Shown: positions 1 through 8,452 of the stretch, in pieces
Position numbering within the stretch: position 1 is the first letter of the stretch
How the letters are laid out: each line of letters starts with the position of its first letter
Assembly (NCBI GenBank): GCA_902506225.1
Contig: LR733351.1
Span: 1 to 17,664, forward strand
DNA: 17,664 nt
DNA from: Faucicola sp902506225
GTDB taxonomy: Bacteria > Pseudomonadota > Gammaproteobacteria > Pseudomonadales > Moraxellaceae
Direction of reading: 5' to 3'
Position numbers and translations under genes: made by a program
Notes under the pieces: model-generated
Database searches by the model: none
Told to the model about the DNA's origin: nothing
What the model saw: only the letters and a program-made list of their open reading frames with translations

Positions 1-1
1 G

Positions 2-1651
2 GTTTTAACATTATTACCCCTCCAACAAGCGTTATATATCCCATTGCATTTTTTTAGTATATTAGGACAGCATCAAATTTTTGGCAAAATTTATGTTAGG
101 GCAAACGGTGGCTATGTAGAAATCAATAGTCTAACGACGGCTAGTCTGATTCTAGCGGATATTCAATACCACCATAGTGAAAATCTCGATACATTCGATG
201 TATTGTCAAGGTGGATTGAAAGTCATCAAAAGTTAGTTACTATCATGCTAAATAGAGCCAAAGATTTTGAGACATTATTCGCTAGTGACACATTAAACTT
301 TATTGAAACTGAGCAAGCATTGATTTATGGTCATGCAATGCACCCAACGCCCAAAGCCCGCATAGGTTTTAATAAACAGCAATGGATAAACTACTCACCT
401 GAAACCAAAGGCTGTTTCAATATTCATTATTGGTTAGTACACCCTGATAATACGATTGAAGAGTCTTTTGATGGTAAATCTATCTCACGGCAACTGCTTG
501 AATACCTCACACCTTTTATGCCACAGGAGCAAAAAAAATTATTTTTGCAATTTCCATGCTATAAATTATTACCGCTACATCCTTGGCAAGCCAAATTTCT
601 TCAAGATACGCCTTTTTATAAACAGCTTGTTGCGGATAGTTTATTGATAGATATTGGTGAGACAGGAACGAGCTTTTTCCCCACCACTTCTGTACGCACG
701 GTGGCAAGTTTTGATGCACCATGGATGTTAAAATTTTCGTTATCTGTGGCTATTACAAACGCTGTTAGAATCAATCTGCCAAAAGAATGCCGTCGAGGTA
801 TGTTTGCTACCAAAATTTGGCACAGTGAGGTGGGCGAAACAATTAAGTCTATCATTCCCAGTTTCAATGTTATCAATGACCCTGCTTGGATAGGCTTAAA
901 GATTGATGACGATATTATTCATGAAACCATTTGTATTTTTCGGCATAATCCTTTTAATCAGAGTGATAATGTCACTAACTTGGCGACATTGTGTCAAGAT
1001 CATCCATTGAATCAGGCAAATAGATTCAGCCATTTATTTGAGGCAATCGCCCAACAAAAAAATCTTTCTCATGAAGATATAGCAATCAATTGGTTCAATC
1101 AATTTTTAACGATATCGCTAGACTCAATGCTACAAATCTATCATACCTACGGTATGGTATTTGAAGCCCATCAACAAAACAGCCTACTAGAACTTGATAA
1201 TCATTTACCTGCAAAATTTTGGGTGAGAGATAATCAAAGTTTCGGCTATGTTATAGATTATGCAGAAACGTTAATTGCAACTTACCCTGAGTTACACACA
1301 GAGGCTCAATGTGTCGTACCTGTTGAGTTTGCTAGTCATCGTTTTATCTATTATTTCATTGGTAACAGTGTGTTTTCGGTAATCACAGCGATTGCTAAAA
1401 CGGGTGCAACCACAGAAATAAAACTCATCGACCTACTCTACCAGCATATTGAAAGATTTTATCAGTTATACCCCGACAGTCTGTTACTTCAAACCCTACT
1501 TTTCCAAGATGAATTACCCTACAAAGGTAATCTGCTCACCCGATTACATCAGCTAGATGAACTAATAGCCCCTGTAGAAACGCAATCGATTTATGTTGAT
1601 ATAAAAAACCCTATTCAACGCTTCAACCATGAGAGTGAGTGCATAAAGTGA
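2..1651 (+). CDS. IucA-like (type A) NIS siderophore synthetase, 5' partial
   Basis: An ATP-dependent NRPS-independent siderophore synthetase of the IucA/IucC family, which joins an N-hydroxy-N-acyl diamine to citrate through an acyl-adenylate in the cytoplasm. The frame is open to the first base of the window (first full codon at 2), so the N-terminus is missing; about 549 residues remain, against roughly 600 for a whole protein. The TTG at 44 is not a convincing start. Visible family motifs are GHAMHPTPKARIGF near residue 110 (the canonical GHPxHPxxKxRxGF with P changed to A), LLPLHPWQ near 192, a basic SVRTVASF segment, and FEAHQQNS near 388. The AHQQN form is typical of type A enzymes, which make the first citryl bond. 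The C-terminal third is FhuF-like. Its stop overlaps the next start, so it is the first visible gene of an operon whose promoter lies outside the window. Confidence 0.9.
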   Translation, partial: VLTLLPLQQALYIPLHFFSILGQHQIFGKIYVRANGGYVEINSLTTASLILADIQYHHSENLDTFDVLSRWIESHQKLVTIMLNRAKDFETLFASDTLNFIETEQALIYGHAMHPTPKARIGFNKQQWINYSPETKGCFNIHYWLVHPDNTIEESFDGKSISRQLLEYLTPFMPQEQKKLFLQFPCYKLLPLHPWQAKFLQDTPFYKQLVADSLLIDIGETGTSFFPTTSVRTVASFDAPWMLKFSLSVAITNAVRINLPKECRRGMFATKIWHSEVGETIKSIIPSFNVINDPAWIGLKIDDDIIHETICIFRHNPFNQSDNVTNLATLCQDHPLNQANRFSHLFEAIAQQKNLSHEDIAINWFNQFLTISLDSMLQIYHTYGMVFEAHQQNSLLELDNHLPAKFWVRDNQSFGYVIDYAETLIATYPELHTEAQCVVPVEFASHRFIYYFIGNSVFSVITAIAKTGATTEIKLIDLLYQHIERFYQLYPDSLLLQTLLFQDELPYKGNLLTRLHQLDELIAPVETQSIYVDIKNPIQRFNHESECIK

Positions 1652-2958
1652 TAGATGTTATTGGCATTGGTATCGGTCCTTTTAATTTAAGTTTAGCAAC
1701 TTTATTGCAAAATAAGGACTGTGGTCTCACTAGTGCATTTTTTGAGAAAAAGGAAAGCTTTTCTTGGCATGATGGTATGCTCATGCCTGATACTACCTTA
1801 CAAGTACCATTCTTAGCAGATTTAGTTACTATGGTCGAGCCAACCAGTCGATTTAGCTTTTTAAATTATCTGATTGAAACCAAAAAAATATTTCAGTTTT
1901 ATTTTAGAGAGTCATTTTTCTTGCCTAGACTAGAATATAACGACTATTGCCGATGGGTCTGTGAACAACTTGATAACCTATACTTTGGCTACCATGTGAA
2001 GAGCGTAAAAGCCATTGCTGAAGGATTTAGCGTGGTCGTGACTTGTCATGGTGTTGAAAAATCCTATGACTGTAAAAATCTGGTCATCGGTGTGGGTACA
2101 ACACCAACGATACCTAGCTGTACCCTAGAAGCCAATCAACTCTACCCTGATAAGTGCTTTCATTCTTCAGTCTTTATGCATCAGTATGAAAAACTTTGTC
2201 AAGATAAACAGGCAAACATTGTATTAGTGGGTTCAGGTCAGTCTGCAGGAGAAATTTTTTATAAACTTATCGATGATAACGAGTTTACTAATATAAGCTG
2301 GGTCACTAGGGCAGAAGGTTTTTTCCCTATGGAATACACACCATTAGCGTTAGAGCATTTTAGTCCCAACTATACCGACTATTTTTATGATTTATTGCCC
2401 CAAAAAAAACAGCAGTTATTGCAAAAACAAGGACTGCTTTATAAAGGCATTAATGCCCAATTATTAAAACAGATATACGATAAGCTGTATCAACGATGTC
2501 TGACACCCAGTGAATATAATGTCAAACTAATGCCCAATTTGGCATTACATGAGATTCTAGCCTCACCTATCGAGCCTGACAATAGGCATAAATTTATCTG
2601 TAATTTTTATCACAACCACACGACTGTTCCTGTGAGTTTGCAAGCAGATTATCTTATTTTAGCCACAGGGTATAAATCTCAAGAACCGCAGTTTCTCTCT
2701 GCGATTCAATCTGATATAGCCAGAGATAGTCTTGGTCATTATGAAATAAATCGGGATTATGAAGTCAGCTACCACAATCCGTTAAGTCAGGGCAGAATAT
2801 TTGCACAAAATATGGAATTTCATAGCCATGGCGTGGGAACACCTGATTTAGGATTAGGGGCGTATCGAGCAGCGACTATCATCAACAATATTATAGGCAA
2901 AGATATTTATCCACTCAATCATTGCCGTACTTTTCAGACTTTTCAATGTGTGGGCTAA
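1639..2958 (+). CDS. IucD-like L-lysine/ornithine/diamine N-monooxygenase
   Basis: A flavin-dependent N-hydroxylase that uses FAD, NADPH and O2 to turn the terminal amine of lysine, ornithine or a diamine into a hydroxylamine, the precursor of the siderophore hydroxamate. The 439 residues match the usual family size. The FAD motif GIGIGPFN is at 9-16, the conserved SFSWHDGMLMPD segment follows, the NADPH motif GSGQSAGE is near 197-204, ATGY is near 342-345, and the C-terminal GVGTPDLGLGAYRAA is characteristic. The GTG at 1639 overlaps the preceding gene by 13 bases; a second GTG at 1648, giving a 4-base GTGA overlap, is an equally good start. Substrate cannot be settled from sequence alone. 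IucD (lysine) is one relative, and the RhbE/AcbC-type hydroxylases (1,3-diaminopropane) are the alternative. Confidence 0.92.
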   Translation: MHKVIDVIGIGIGPFNLSLATLLQNKDCGLTSAFFEKKESFSWHDGMLMPDTTLQVPFLADLVTMVEPTSRFSFLNYLIETKKIFQFYFRESFFLPRLEYNDYCRWVCEQLDNLYFGYHVKSVKAIAEGFSVVVTCHGVEKSYDCKNLVIGVGTTPTIPSCTLEANQLYPDKCFHSSVFMHQYEKLCQDKQANIVLVGSGQSAGEIFYKLIDDNEFTNISWVTRAEGFFPMEYTPLALEHFSPNYTDYFYDLLPQKKQQLLQKQGLLYKGINAQLLKQIYDKLYQRCLTPSEYNVKLMPNLALHEILASPIEPDNRHKFICNFYHNHTTVPVSLQADYLILATGYKSQEPQFLSAIQSDIARDSLGHYEINRDYEVSYHNPLSQGRIFAQNMEFHSHGVGTPDLGLGAYRAATIINNIIGKDIYPLNHCRTFQTFQCVG

Positions 2959-2962
2959 AACT

Positions 2963-4771
2963 ATGATAAAAACGAACCATCCTGAATTTCAACTGTTAAT
3001 TACCAAAGAAAGCTGGATAAAAGCAGGTAAAAAGCTGTTGGCAATGGCGATTGCTGAGTTGGCGTATGAAGACATTATCCAATTAACACCAGTTGAGGCG
3101 AATAAACAAGGTTTGCAAGATTTTACTGTTAAGTTCAATCATATCCATCTGACAGTCACAGCTTACCAAAAAAAATTTGGGGGTTGGATTATCTATGACA
3201 TTAAAAGCGAAACCGACCCAGCAATGACCTATCAAGTAGATAAATTCTTTGTTGCACTGTGCCAAACGCTTGAGATGCAAGAAACGACCAAAGCTTATCT
3301 GATTAAAGAAATCAACCACACATGGTTAGCGGAGGCTCATCTTTATAATGAGGACAGACCCAGCAGTGAGACATTATGTCAGCTAAGTGGGAGTATAGTG
3401 GAATCTGAACTGAGAGGACATCCGTGGATTATTATGGGTAAAGGTCGATTGGGTTTTGGCTATCATGACTATCAGCAGTTTGTACCTGAGATGAAACAAG
3501 TTTTAACGTTACCTTGGTTTGCTATCCATAAAAGTATCGCCACATTTTCAGCGATTGAGGCATTAACGAGTGACGATGTTTATGCCAATGTACTGGGTGC
3601 TGACCAATGGGTAGATTTTAAAAAAATTCTAGCAGATAAAGGGCTAGTCGCATCAGACTATTTATTTTTACCCATTCATCCATGGCAGTGGCATCACTGG
3701 ATAAGTTTAAACTATGGGGAACAAATCTTAAATAATCACTTGGTTTATTTGGAGTTATCAGAGCATCAGTACTTACCATTACAGTCCATTCGTACCTTTG
3801 CTGATGTCACCAATCCAAGCAGTTTCAATATTAAACTACCACTTAATATTCTGAATACGGCTGTGTATCGAGGTTTACCCAATGAACGCAACAAAGTCGC
3901 CCCTCAAATCACGCAGTGGCTAATCAATATATATCAAAAAGACAAAGACTTGCAAAAAACAGGATTGGTGCTATTAGGTGAGGTTGCCACCGTGACAGCA
4001 CAACAACCTACGTTTGATGATTTAGACAGCCCCCCTTATCAGTTTGTTGAGTTACTTGGCTGTTTATTTAGAGAGAGTGTTGAAAATCATGTCGAGAAAA
4101 ATGAAAAATTCATCTCACAAGCTACCTTAATCCATCATGACAAAGATAATAACTATCTACTCCCATTTCTTATCGAAGCCTCTGGACTGACAGTAAAAGT
4201 GTGGCTAAATAAGTTTTTTGAAGTGTGCGTTACCCCCTTACTCTACTGGCTTTATCGCTATGGCTTGGTGTTCTCACCGCATGGGGAGAATAGCCTATTA
4301 ATTCACGAAAATGGCGTACCCAAACGGATGGTGCTAAAAGATTTTGTTGATGATATTAACTTAGTTGAGGGTGAGTTTGAGGAACAATATCCCAAACCGC
4401 AAGAAGCTGACGTCCTTCTTACCCATGCCCCAAAAGATTTGAGCCATTTTATATTTACGGGCTTATTCGTTGTGCATTATCGTTATCTATTTGATGTGTT
4501 GCATCTGACGTATCAGCTCTCTGAGGGGGATTTTTGGGGTGAGTTAGTCAAGGTTATTGATAAGTTTCATCAGGATAACCCACAATTTAAAGATAGAATT
4601 GCGATGTTTGACCTAAAACGCCCAACCTTTGAAAAAGTATGCCTGAATCGTGTTCGTTTCTTCACAAGAGGTTATCAAGATGATGCCCATCGACCTGTGC
4701 CTGTGATTGCAGAGCCGATGCTTAATCCGCTCTGTGAGCAGTTTTTCCAACACAGTGAGGCACAATTATGA
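2963..4771 (+). CDS. IucC-like (type C) NIS siderophore synthetase
   Basis: The second ATP-dependent NIS synthetase, expected to condense the citryl-monoamide intermediate with a second hydroxamate arm and so finish the siderophore. The protein has 602 residues from ATG 2963. The frame also opens at GTG 2948, which overlaps the monooxygenase gene by 11 bases; neither start has a clear Shine-Dalgarno, and the ATG was preferred because the family homology begins just after it (ESWIKAGKKLLAMAIAEL). Motifs are GHPWIIMGKGRLGFG near 152, LPIHPWQWHHW near 237, RTFADVTNPSSFNIKLPL and FSPHGENSLL near 437. The GHPxxxxxKGRxGFG and SPHGEN forms are those of type C enzymes (IucC, AlcC, DesD), so this gene and the first one make the usual A+C pair. 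It ends in a 4-base ATGA overlap with the acyltransferase gene. Confidence 0.92.
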   Translation: MIKTNHPEFQLLITKESWIKAGKKLLAMAIAELAYEDIIQLTPVEANKQGLQDFTVKFNHIHLTVTAYQKKFGGWIIYDIKSETDPAMTYQVDKFFVALCQTLEMQETTKAYLIKEINHTWLAEAHLYNEDRPSSETLCQLSGSIVESELRGHPWIIMGKGRLGFGYHDYQQFVPEMKQVLTLPWFAIHKSIATFSAIEALTSDDVYANVLGADQWVDFKKILADKGLVASDYLFLPIHPWQWHHWISLNYGEQILNNHLVYLELSEHQYLPLQSIRTFADVTNPSSFNIKLPLNILNTAVYRGLPNERNKVAPQITQWLINIYQKDKDLQKTGLVLLGEVATVTAQQPTFDDLDSPPYQFVELLGCLFRESVENHVEKNEKFISQATLIHHDKDNNYLLPFLIEASGLTVKVWLNKFFEVCVTPLLYWLYRYGLVFSPHGENSLLIHENGVPKRMVLKDFVDDINLVEGEFEEQYPKPQEADVLLTHAPKDLSHFIFTGLFVVHYRYLFDVLHLTYQLSEGDFWGELVKVIDKFHQDNPQFKDRIAMFDLKRPTFEKVCLNRVRFFTRGYQDDAHRPVPVIAEPMLNPLCEQFFQHSEAQL

Positions 4772-5421
4772 TACCTGTTTATCAAATGCCTTTTGATTTA
4801 AAGCAGTTATGTACCTATCTTGAAAAGACAACGCTATCTCGCACATTACCGAATGAATATGCTTATCAAGAACAGGGGACGCATTTTTCGTTGCGTGAGG
4901 TCAGTTATCCTGACGATATGGTGTTATTGTATCATTGGATGAATATGCCCCATATTATCCCCCAATGGCAATTAAATAAATCCCTAAAAGATTTGAGCGT
5001 CTATTTTGAAAAAATGCTCGCAGATGACCATCACCGCCTGTATTTAGTAGGGATTGATGGGGCATGGGTGGGTTATACAGAGATTTATGAAGGGGCAAGA
5101 GACCGTCTAGCAGGCTATTATGAAGCTGATAAAGATGACTTGGGCTGGCACTTATTGTTAGCTGAATCAAAAGCTTATGGTCAAGGCTATCTGCGTTCTA
5201 TCGTCAGGATGCTGACATTTTTTATATTCGAACATTCTCATGCAAAAAAAGTGGTAGGGGAGCCTGATGCTACCGTCAAGCCCTATGAAGCTGTGGCTCA
5301 AGAACTTTTATATGAACCTCAGTATCTGATTGAGATGCCTGAAAAAAAAGCCATGCTATATTTTTGTTTTAGACACCCATTTTTGGATAAATTTGCCAGT
5401 TACCAAAATGCGAATGTTTAA
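4768..5421 (+). CDS. AlcB/IucB-like siderophore acyltransferase (GNAT fold)
   Basis: An acyl-CoA-dependent N-acyltransferase that acylates the N-hydroxylated diamine to give the iron-binding hydroxamate. The 217 residues carry the AlcB-type signature: WMNMPHIIPQW near 57-68, YTEIYEGARDRLAGYY near 102-117, DLGWHLL, and the CoA-binding loop AYGQGYLRSIVRM near 136-148, followed by KKVVGEPD. The ATG overlaps the upstream stop as ATGA and has a GAGG 7 bases before it, so translation is probably coupled. The family uses acetyl-CoA in aerobactin and schizokinen but longer acyl-CoA in acinetoferrin or rhizobactin; the donor here cannot be predicted. Gene order in this operon is A, hydroxylase, C, acyltransferase, unlike the iucABCD order of aerobactin. 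Confidence 0.9.
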   Translation: MIPVYQMPFDLKQLCTYLEKTTLSRTLPNEYAYQEQGTHFSLREVSYPDDMVLLYHWMNMPHIIPQWQLNKSLKDLSVYFEKMLADDHHRLYLVGIDGAWVGYTEIYEGARDRLAGYYEADKDDLGWHLLLAESKAYGQGYLRSIVRMLTFFIFEHSHAKKVVGEPDATVKPYEAVAQELLYEPQYLIEMPEKKAMLYFCFRHPFLDKFASYQNANV

Positions 5422-5453
5422 CTAGGTAATAAATTTGATGAGCATCCTATAAC

Positions 5454-6644
5454 GTGCCAGATAAACATAAAAACAGCATCGTATCTGTATTGATGATACT
5501 AAATTTTTTATTCATGGCTTCCAATCAAGCATTCCTTACGATTGCCAGTCCAATTGCTAGGTCATTAAATATGAGTGCATGGCAAATGGGCTTAATTATT
5601 AGCATGGTCGGTATTATCTGGGTAGCGTCAGTTAGATTTTGGGGTAAATTATCAGATAGGTATGGTCGTATTGGCGTACTATTGTATGCATTAATAGGAT
5701 TTATGCTTTCTTGTGTTGTTCTTGCCATTTATGTTGGTTGGGCTTTATCTCGTATGGATAAACCCTCACTTAGTCTGACGTTGGCAGTATTATTATTCAC
5801 ACGTGTTCTGATAGGGTTTTTTGCTGCCAATATACCGATTACGATAAATGCTTGGATTGCAGACAATTATGCAGAGGGTGACAGGATAAGGCAACTTGCC
5901 AAGGTGGGTGCTATCGGTGGTATGGGTATGGTACTTTCGCCTTTTGTAGCAGGGCTACTTGGGCATTATGACTTAGCTTTGACCTTAATGATTTTTGCCA
6001 TATTGCCTGCATTTTTATTGCCCTTTTTTGTGAAATCTAAAGAAAAAGTAGCACCCATTAACACAAGTAACAAAATCCTTTTATCTATCAAGGATAGAAG
6101 GATTTTTACAGCTTGGTTGGCAAATTTGGTGGTGATTTGTGCCATTATTATACCGAATGAATGTTTGGGATTTTATCTCATTGATAACTTTGGGATGCAA
6201 CCTGCACAAGCCACTATTTGGATTGGAATAATATTGAGTGCCACAGGTATTGCTTTTGCTGTGGCTCAACTGCTACTGAGTAAATTCAAAAATCATAAGT
6301 TAGAACATATCATTGGTTATGGGGCATTGTGTGGGGCAATTGGTTTTCTTACTGCTATCATGCTTTCTGAACTTATGGGTATTCTGATTGGCTATTTGTT
6401 GTCAGGGTTTGGTATCGGTTTAATTCTGCCGTCGATTTCAGCATTGGCGATGAATAAAGTTGGCGTACGAGAACATGGTGATTGTGCCTCCATTTTAGCG
6501 ATGGCTCAGGGACTAGCGATAGTTATCGCCCCTGTCGCGGGAACGGTTTTATATGATTTTAACCATGTATTGCCTTTTGTCTTAATCATCCTTTTGCTTC
6601 TTGTGATTCCTTGGCTCATAAATTCTAACAAAACAGTTTCATAA
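5454..6644 (+). CDS. MFS transporter, probable siderophore exporter
   Basis: A 396-residue inner-membrane permease of the major facilitator superfamily, with hydrophobic segments along its length consistent with about 12 helices. The loop 2-3 signature appears as GKLSDRYGRIGVLL near residue 65, and the body resembles drug/H+ antiporters of the TetA/DHA1 kind. It starts at a GTG 32 bases after the acyltransferase stop with no good ribosome-binding site, and shares strand and close spacing with the biosynthetic genes. In NIS loci such a gene usually carries the finished iron-free siderophore out of the cytoplasm, so export is the favoured role; this is inferred from context. A second, different MFS gene lies in the uptake operon downstream, which makes import a less likely job for this one. 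Confidence 0.8.
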   Translation: MPDKHKNSIVSVLMILNFLFMASNQAFLTIASPIARSLNMSAWQMGLIISMVGIIWVASVRFWGKLSDRYGRIGVLLYALIGFMLSCVVLAIYVGWALSRMDKPSLSLTLAVLLFTRVLIGFFAANIPITINAWIADNYAEGDRIRQLAKVGAIGGMGMVLSPFVAGLLGHYDLALTLMIFAILPAFLLPFFVKSKEKVAPINTSNKILLSIKDRRIFTAWLANLVVICAIIIPNECLGFYLIDNFGMQPAQATIWIGIILSATGIAFAVAQLLLSKFKNHKLEHIIGYGALCGAIGFLTAIMLSELMGILIGYLLSGFGIGLILPSISALAMNKVGVREHGDCASILAMAQGLAIVIAPVAGTVLYDFNHVLPFVLIILLLLVIPWLINSNKTVS

Positions 6645-6653
6645 AAATTTTAA

Positions 6654-6682
6654 TTGATAATGATAATCATTTATTATATAGT
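6654..6682 (+). promoter_or_regulatory. Sigma-70 promoter of the siderophore uptake operon
   Basis: TTGATA at 6654-6659 and TATAGT at 6677-6682 are separated by 17 bases, a near-ideal sigma-70 promoter. Transcription would start near 6689, leaving a short leader before the ATG at 6711. The Fur box sits inside this promoter, so the small protein, permease and receptor genes can be expressed separately from the biosynthetic block. Confidence 0.7.
6656..6674 (+). promoter_or_regulatory. Fur box
   Basis: GATAATGATAATCATTTAT matches the 19-bp Fur consensus GATAATGATAATCATTATC at 16 of 19 bases, with all mismatches in the last three. It lies 11 bases after the stop of the MFS exporter gene and overlaps the -35 and spacer of a good promoter. 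Iron-loaded Fur bound here would block transcription of the uptake operon when iron is plentiful. Confidence 0.88.
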
Positions 6683-6710
6683 AACATTTTCGCAATGATT
6701 GTTTACGTTT

Positions 6711-7109
6711 ATGTCTATTACGACTCAAAACTCGTTTGCTCACAATACTAGCACCCCATTAATTCACATAGACTTTATTAACCCAATTACTTCTCAAGCA
6801 TTTGAGCAATGGCTTGATGAAATGACAGGCTTATTGACAAAGAAACAGCCGTTTTTTGCCATGTATCATAGTCAAATAGACTTGGTATTACCCGAGAATT
6901 ATCGAGCCAAAGAAGCCCTCTGGTACAAAGCCCATAAAGCAGAATTCTTCCAGTATTGTCAGGGATTAGTACGCATTGCCAACGATGAGGCAGAACGAGA
7001 AAAGCTTGATACACCCGCCTTACACCAAGCATGGGGTGTGCCTTATGCCGTGGTTATGACACAAGCACAAGCGATGGAGTGGATTAATCAGCAGGTCGAA
7101 AAAGCCTGA
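6711..7109 (+). CDS. Small conserved-looking protein of unknown function, SpoIIAA/STAS-like by eye
   Basis: A 132-residue protein with no signal peptide or membrane segment, so probably cytoplasmic. I do not recognise a named family with certainty. The apparent element order is strand (LIHIDF), helix (QAFEQWLDEMTGLL), strand (PFFAMYHS), a long charged helix (RAKEALWYKAHKAEFFQYC), strand (LVRIAN), then strand and helix (PYAVVMTQAQAMEWINQQ). This recalls SpoIIAA/STAS-like domains, and the resemblance is only my reading of the pattern. It is first in the Fur-controlled uptake operon and its stop shares one base with the start of the permease gene (TGATG), so the two are translationally coupled. 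ATG 6711 was chosen over the in-frame TTG at 6699; neither has a clear Shine-Dalgarno. From memory, the acinetoferrin transport operon of Acinetobacter haemolyticus (actBCAD) also opens with a gene without assigned role, which may be its counterpart. Confidence 0.78.
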   Translation: MSITTQNSFAHNTSTPLIHIDFINPITSQAFEQWLDEMTGLLTKKQPFFAMYHSQIDLVLPENYRAKEALWYKAHKAEFFQYCQGLVRIANDEAEREKLDTPALHQAWGVPYAVVMTQAQAMEWINQQVEKA

Positions 7110-8452
7110 TGAATTTATCTAAACACAGTGATTCTGCTAGCCACAAAGTTTTTCATCGTTTATTGCCAATGGTGGCTATGCTGTATATCGCCCATGCCTT
7201 GCCTTTATACTTTTTTAATGTGGCAGTGCCAGCGATTTTGCGACAGCAAGGAGTCGATGTGCGGTGGATTGGGATGCTGTCGTTATTATATTTACCTTGG
7301 GCATTGAAGTTTTTTTGGGCAACGGTGGTGGATAATCATTATAGTGAGCGTATTGGCAAGCGAAAGACATGGTTACTAAGCACCCAAATCATCATTGTCA
7401 TTGGGCTAATCACACTATCACAACTGGGCTGGTTACAGATAACGGCGTTGTTACTGGTAAGTTTTATTATCTCATCTGCAGCGGCAACCCAAGATATTGC
7501 CATTGATGGTTATACGGTTGAGCAGTTTGATAAATCGCAGTTTGGCATGGTGAGTGCGACGCAAAGTCTGGGCGTGGCATTTGGCAGTATGTTGGGCGGT
7601 GCAGGGGTATTATGGCTCTACCATAGCTATTCATGGCAAGTGGCAATTTTGTCATTGGCAGGGGTGGTAAGTTTAATATCAATGTTACTTATCAGGCTGC
7701 CTGATGCCACCAAAGCACCTAATCGCCCAATAATTAAATCCCAAACATTATTGCCGAGCATGGATAGGAATCATACCTCTAAATCCTTGGATAAAGCAAG
7801 TCTAAAAAAATTCTTTGCCCGTGCTGATGTCAAATGGATTTTACTGTTAATCGTGGTTTTCCGCTTTGTGGAAGCCCCTGCAATGGCAATGCTCAACCCC
7901 ATGCTTGTTGATTTTGGTTGGTCACTCAATCAGATTGGCTTTTTATTTTCAGTCCTTGGGGCAATCGTTGGGATTTTATCAGCGATAAGTGCAGGTTTTC
8001 TAGTCAAAAAACAGGGTGCAGAGCGTTGGTTATTGATATCAGGTTGGCTACGAAGTGCGGTATATGGGCTGTTATTCTTGGTATTGCTGAGCAAAGGCGT
8101 GTTACTTGCACAAACTGGTTTATTTGGACAGACGCAATTTGCCACTTTGCTATCCATATCGGTTCTACTGCTACTGGGTATTCGTTATTTAACGATGACC
8201 GCACTTTATACCCTATTTATGAACCACACCAGTAAACAGCAAGCAGGCACAGATTTTACTGTGTTTGTTTGTATCGAGTTGTTGGTGTTTTTTATCGGTG
8301 GGGCTGTATCAGGATTTTTAGTGCATAGCTTGGGCTATCAAAATTTATTTTTATTGTTAATGTCAATGTCAGTAATATCAGTATCTCTGACCCCTTTTTT
8401 TCTGAAGAAAATGTTACTTAAAAAAAATCATTCTTATGAGGCTATATCATGA
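7109..8452 (+). CDS. RhtX/FptX-type MFS ferric-siderophore importer
   Basis: A 447-residue inner-membrane permease of the AmpG/RhtX/FptX branch of the MFS. Those relatives carry ferric siderophores from the periplasm to the cytoplasm as single proteins, driven by the proton gradient, in place of a binding protein and ABC transporter. The N-terminal part carries the branch pattern AVPAILRQQGVDVRWIGMLS, then LLYLPWALKFFWATVVDNH, and a basic loop GKRKTW; about 12 hydrophobic segments follow, with a central polar loop near residues 195-235. Its ATG shares one base with the preceding stop, and its own stop overlaps the receptor start by 4 bases. Position between the small protein and the TonB receptor supports import. 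An AmpG-like muropeptide role is unlikely in this context. Confidence 0.85.
   Translation: MNLSKHSDSASHKVFHRLLPMVAMLYIAHALPLYFFNVAVPAILRQQGVDVRWIGMLSLLYLPWALKFFWATVVDNHYSERIGKRKTWLLSTQIIIVIGLITLSQLGWLQITALLLVSFIISSAAATQDIAIDGYTVEQFDKSQFGMVSATQSLGVAFGSMLGGAGVLWLYHSYSWQVAILSLAGVVSLISMLLIRLPDATKAPNRPIIKSQTLLPSMDRNHTSKSLDKASLKKFFARADVKWILLLIVVFRFVEAPAMAMLNPMLVDFGWSLNQIGFLFSVLGAIVGILSAISAGFLVKKQGAERWLLISGWLRSAVYGLLFLVLLSKGVLLAQTGLFGQTQFATLLSISVLLLLGIRYLTMTALYTLFMNHTSKQQAGTDFTVFVCIELLVFFIGGAVSGFLVHSLGYQNLFLLLMSMSVISVSLTPFFLKKMLLKKNHSYEAIS

Noticed and set aside
531..538. A run of eight A in the first synthetase gene as a slippage site.
   Set aside because: A-runs of this size are common in AT-rich coding DNA and the product is a cytoplasmic enzyme, so phase variation is not expected.
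3410..3460. The second NIS synthetase lacks the HP of GHPxHPxxKxRxGF (it reads GHPWIIMGKGRLGF).
   Set aside because: Type C synthetases such as DesD and AlcC normally have this form, and the matching SPHGEN motif is present, so it is not a lost catalytic motif.
5422..5453. A possible second Fur box or promoter between the acyltransferase and the exporter gene.
   Set aside because: Only a few bases match the Fur consensus and no spaced -35/-10 pair is present; read-through from the upstream genes is enough.
6695..6751. An 18-codon frame starting right at the predicted uptake-operon transcript start, overlapping the small gene.
   Set aside because: No ribosome-binding site and a Tyr/Val-rich low-information product; likely chance.
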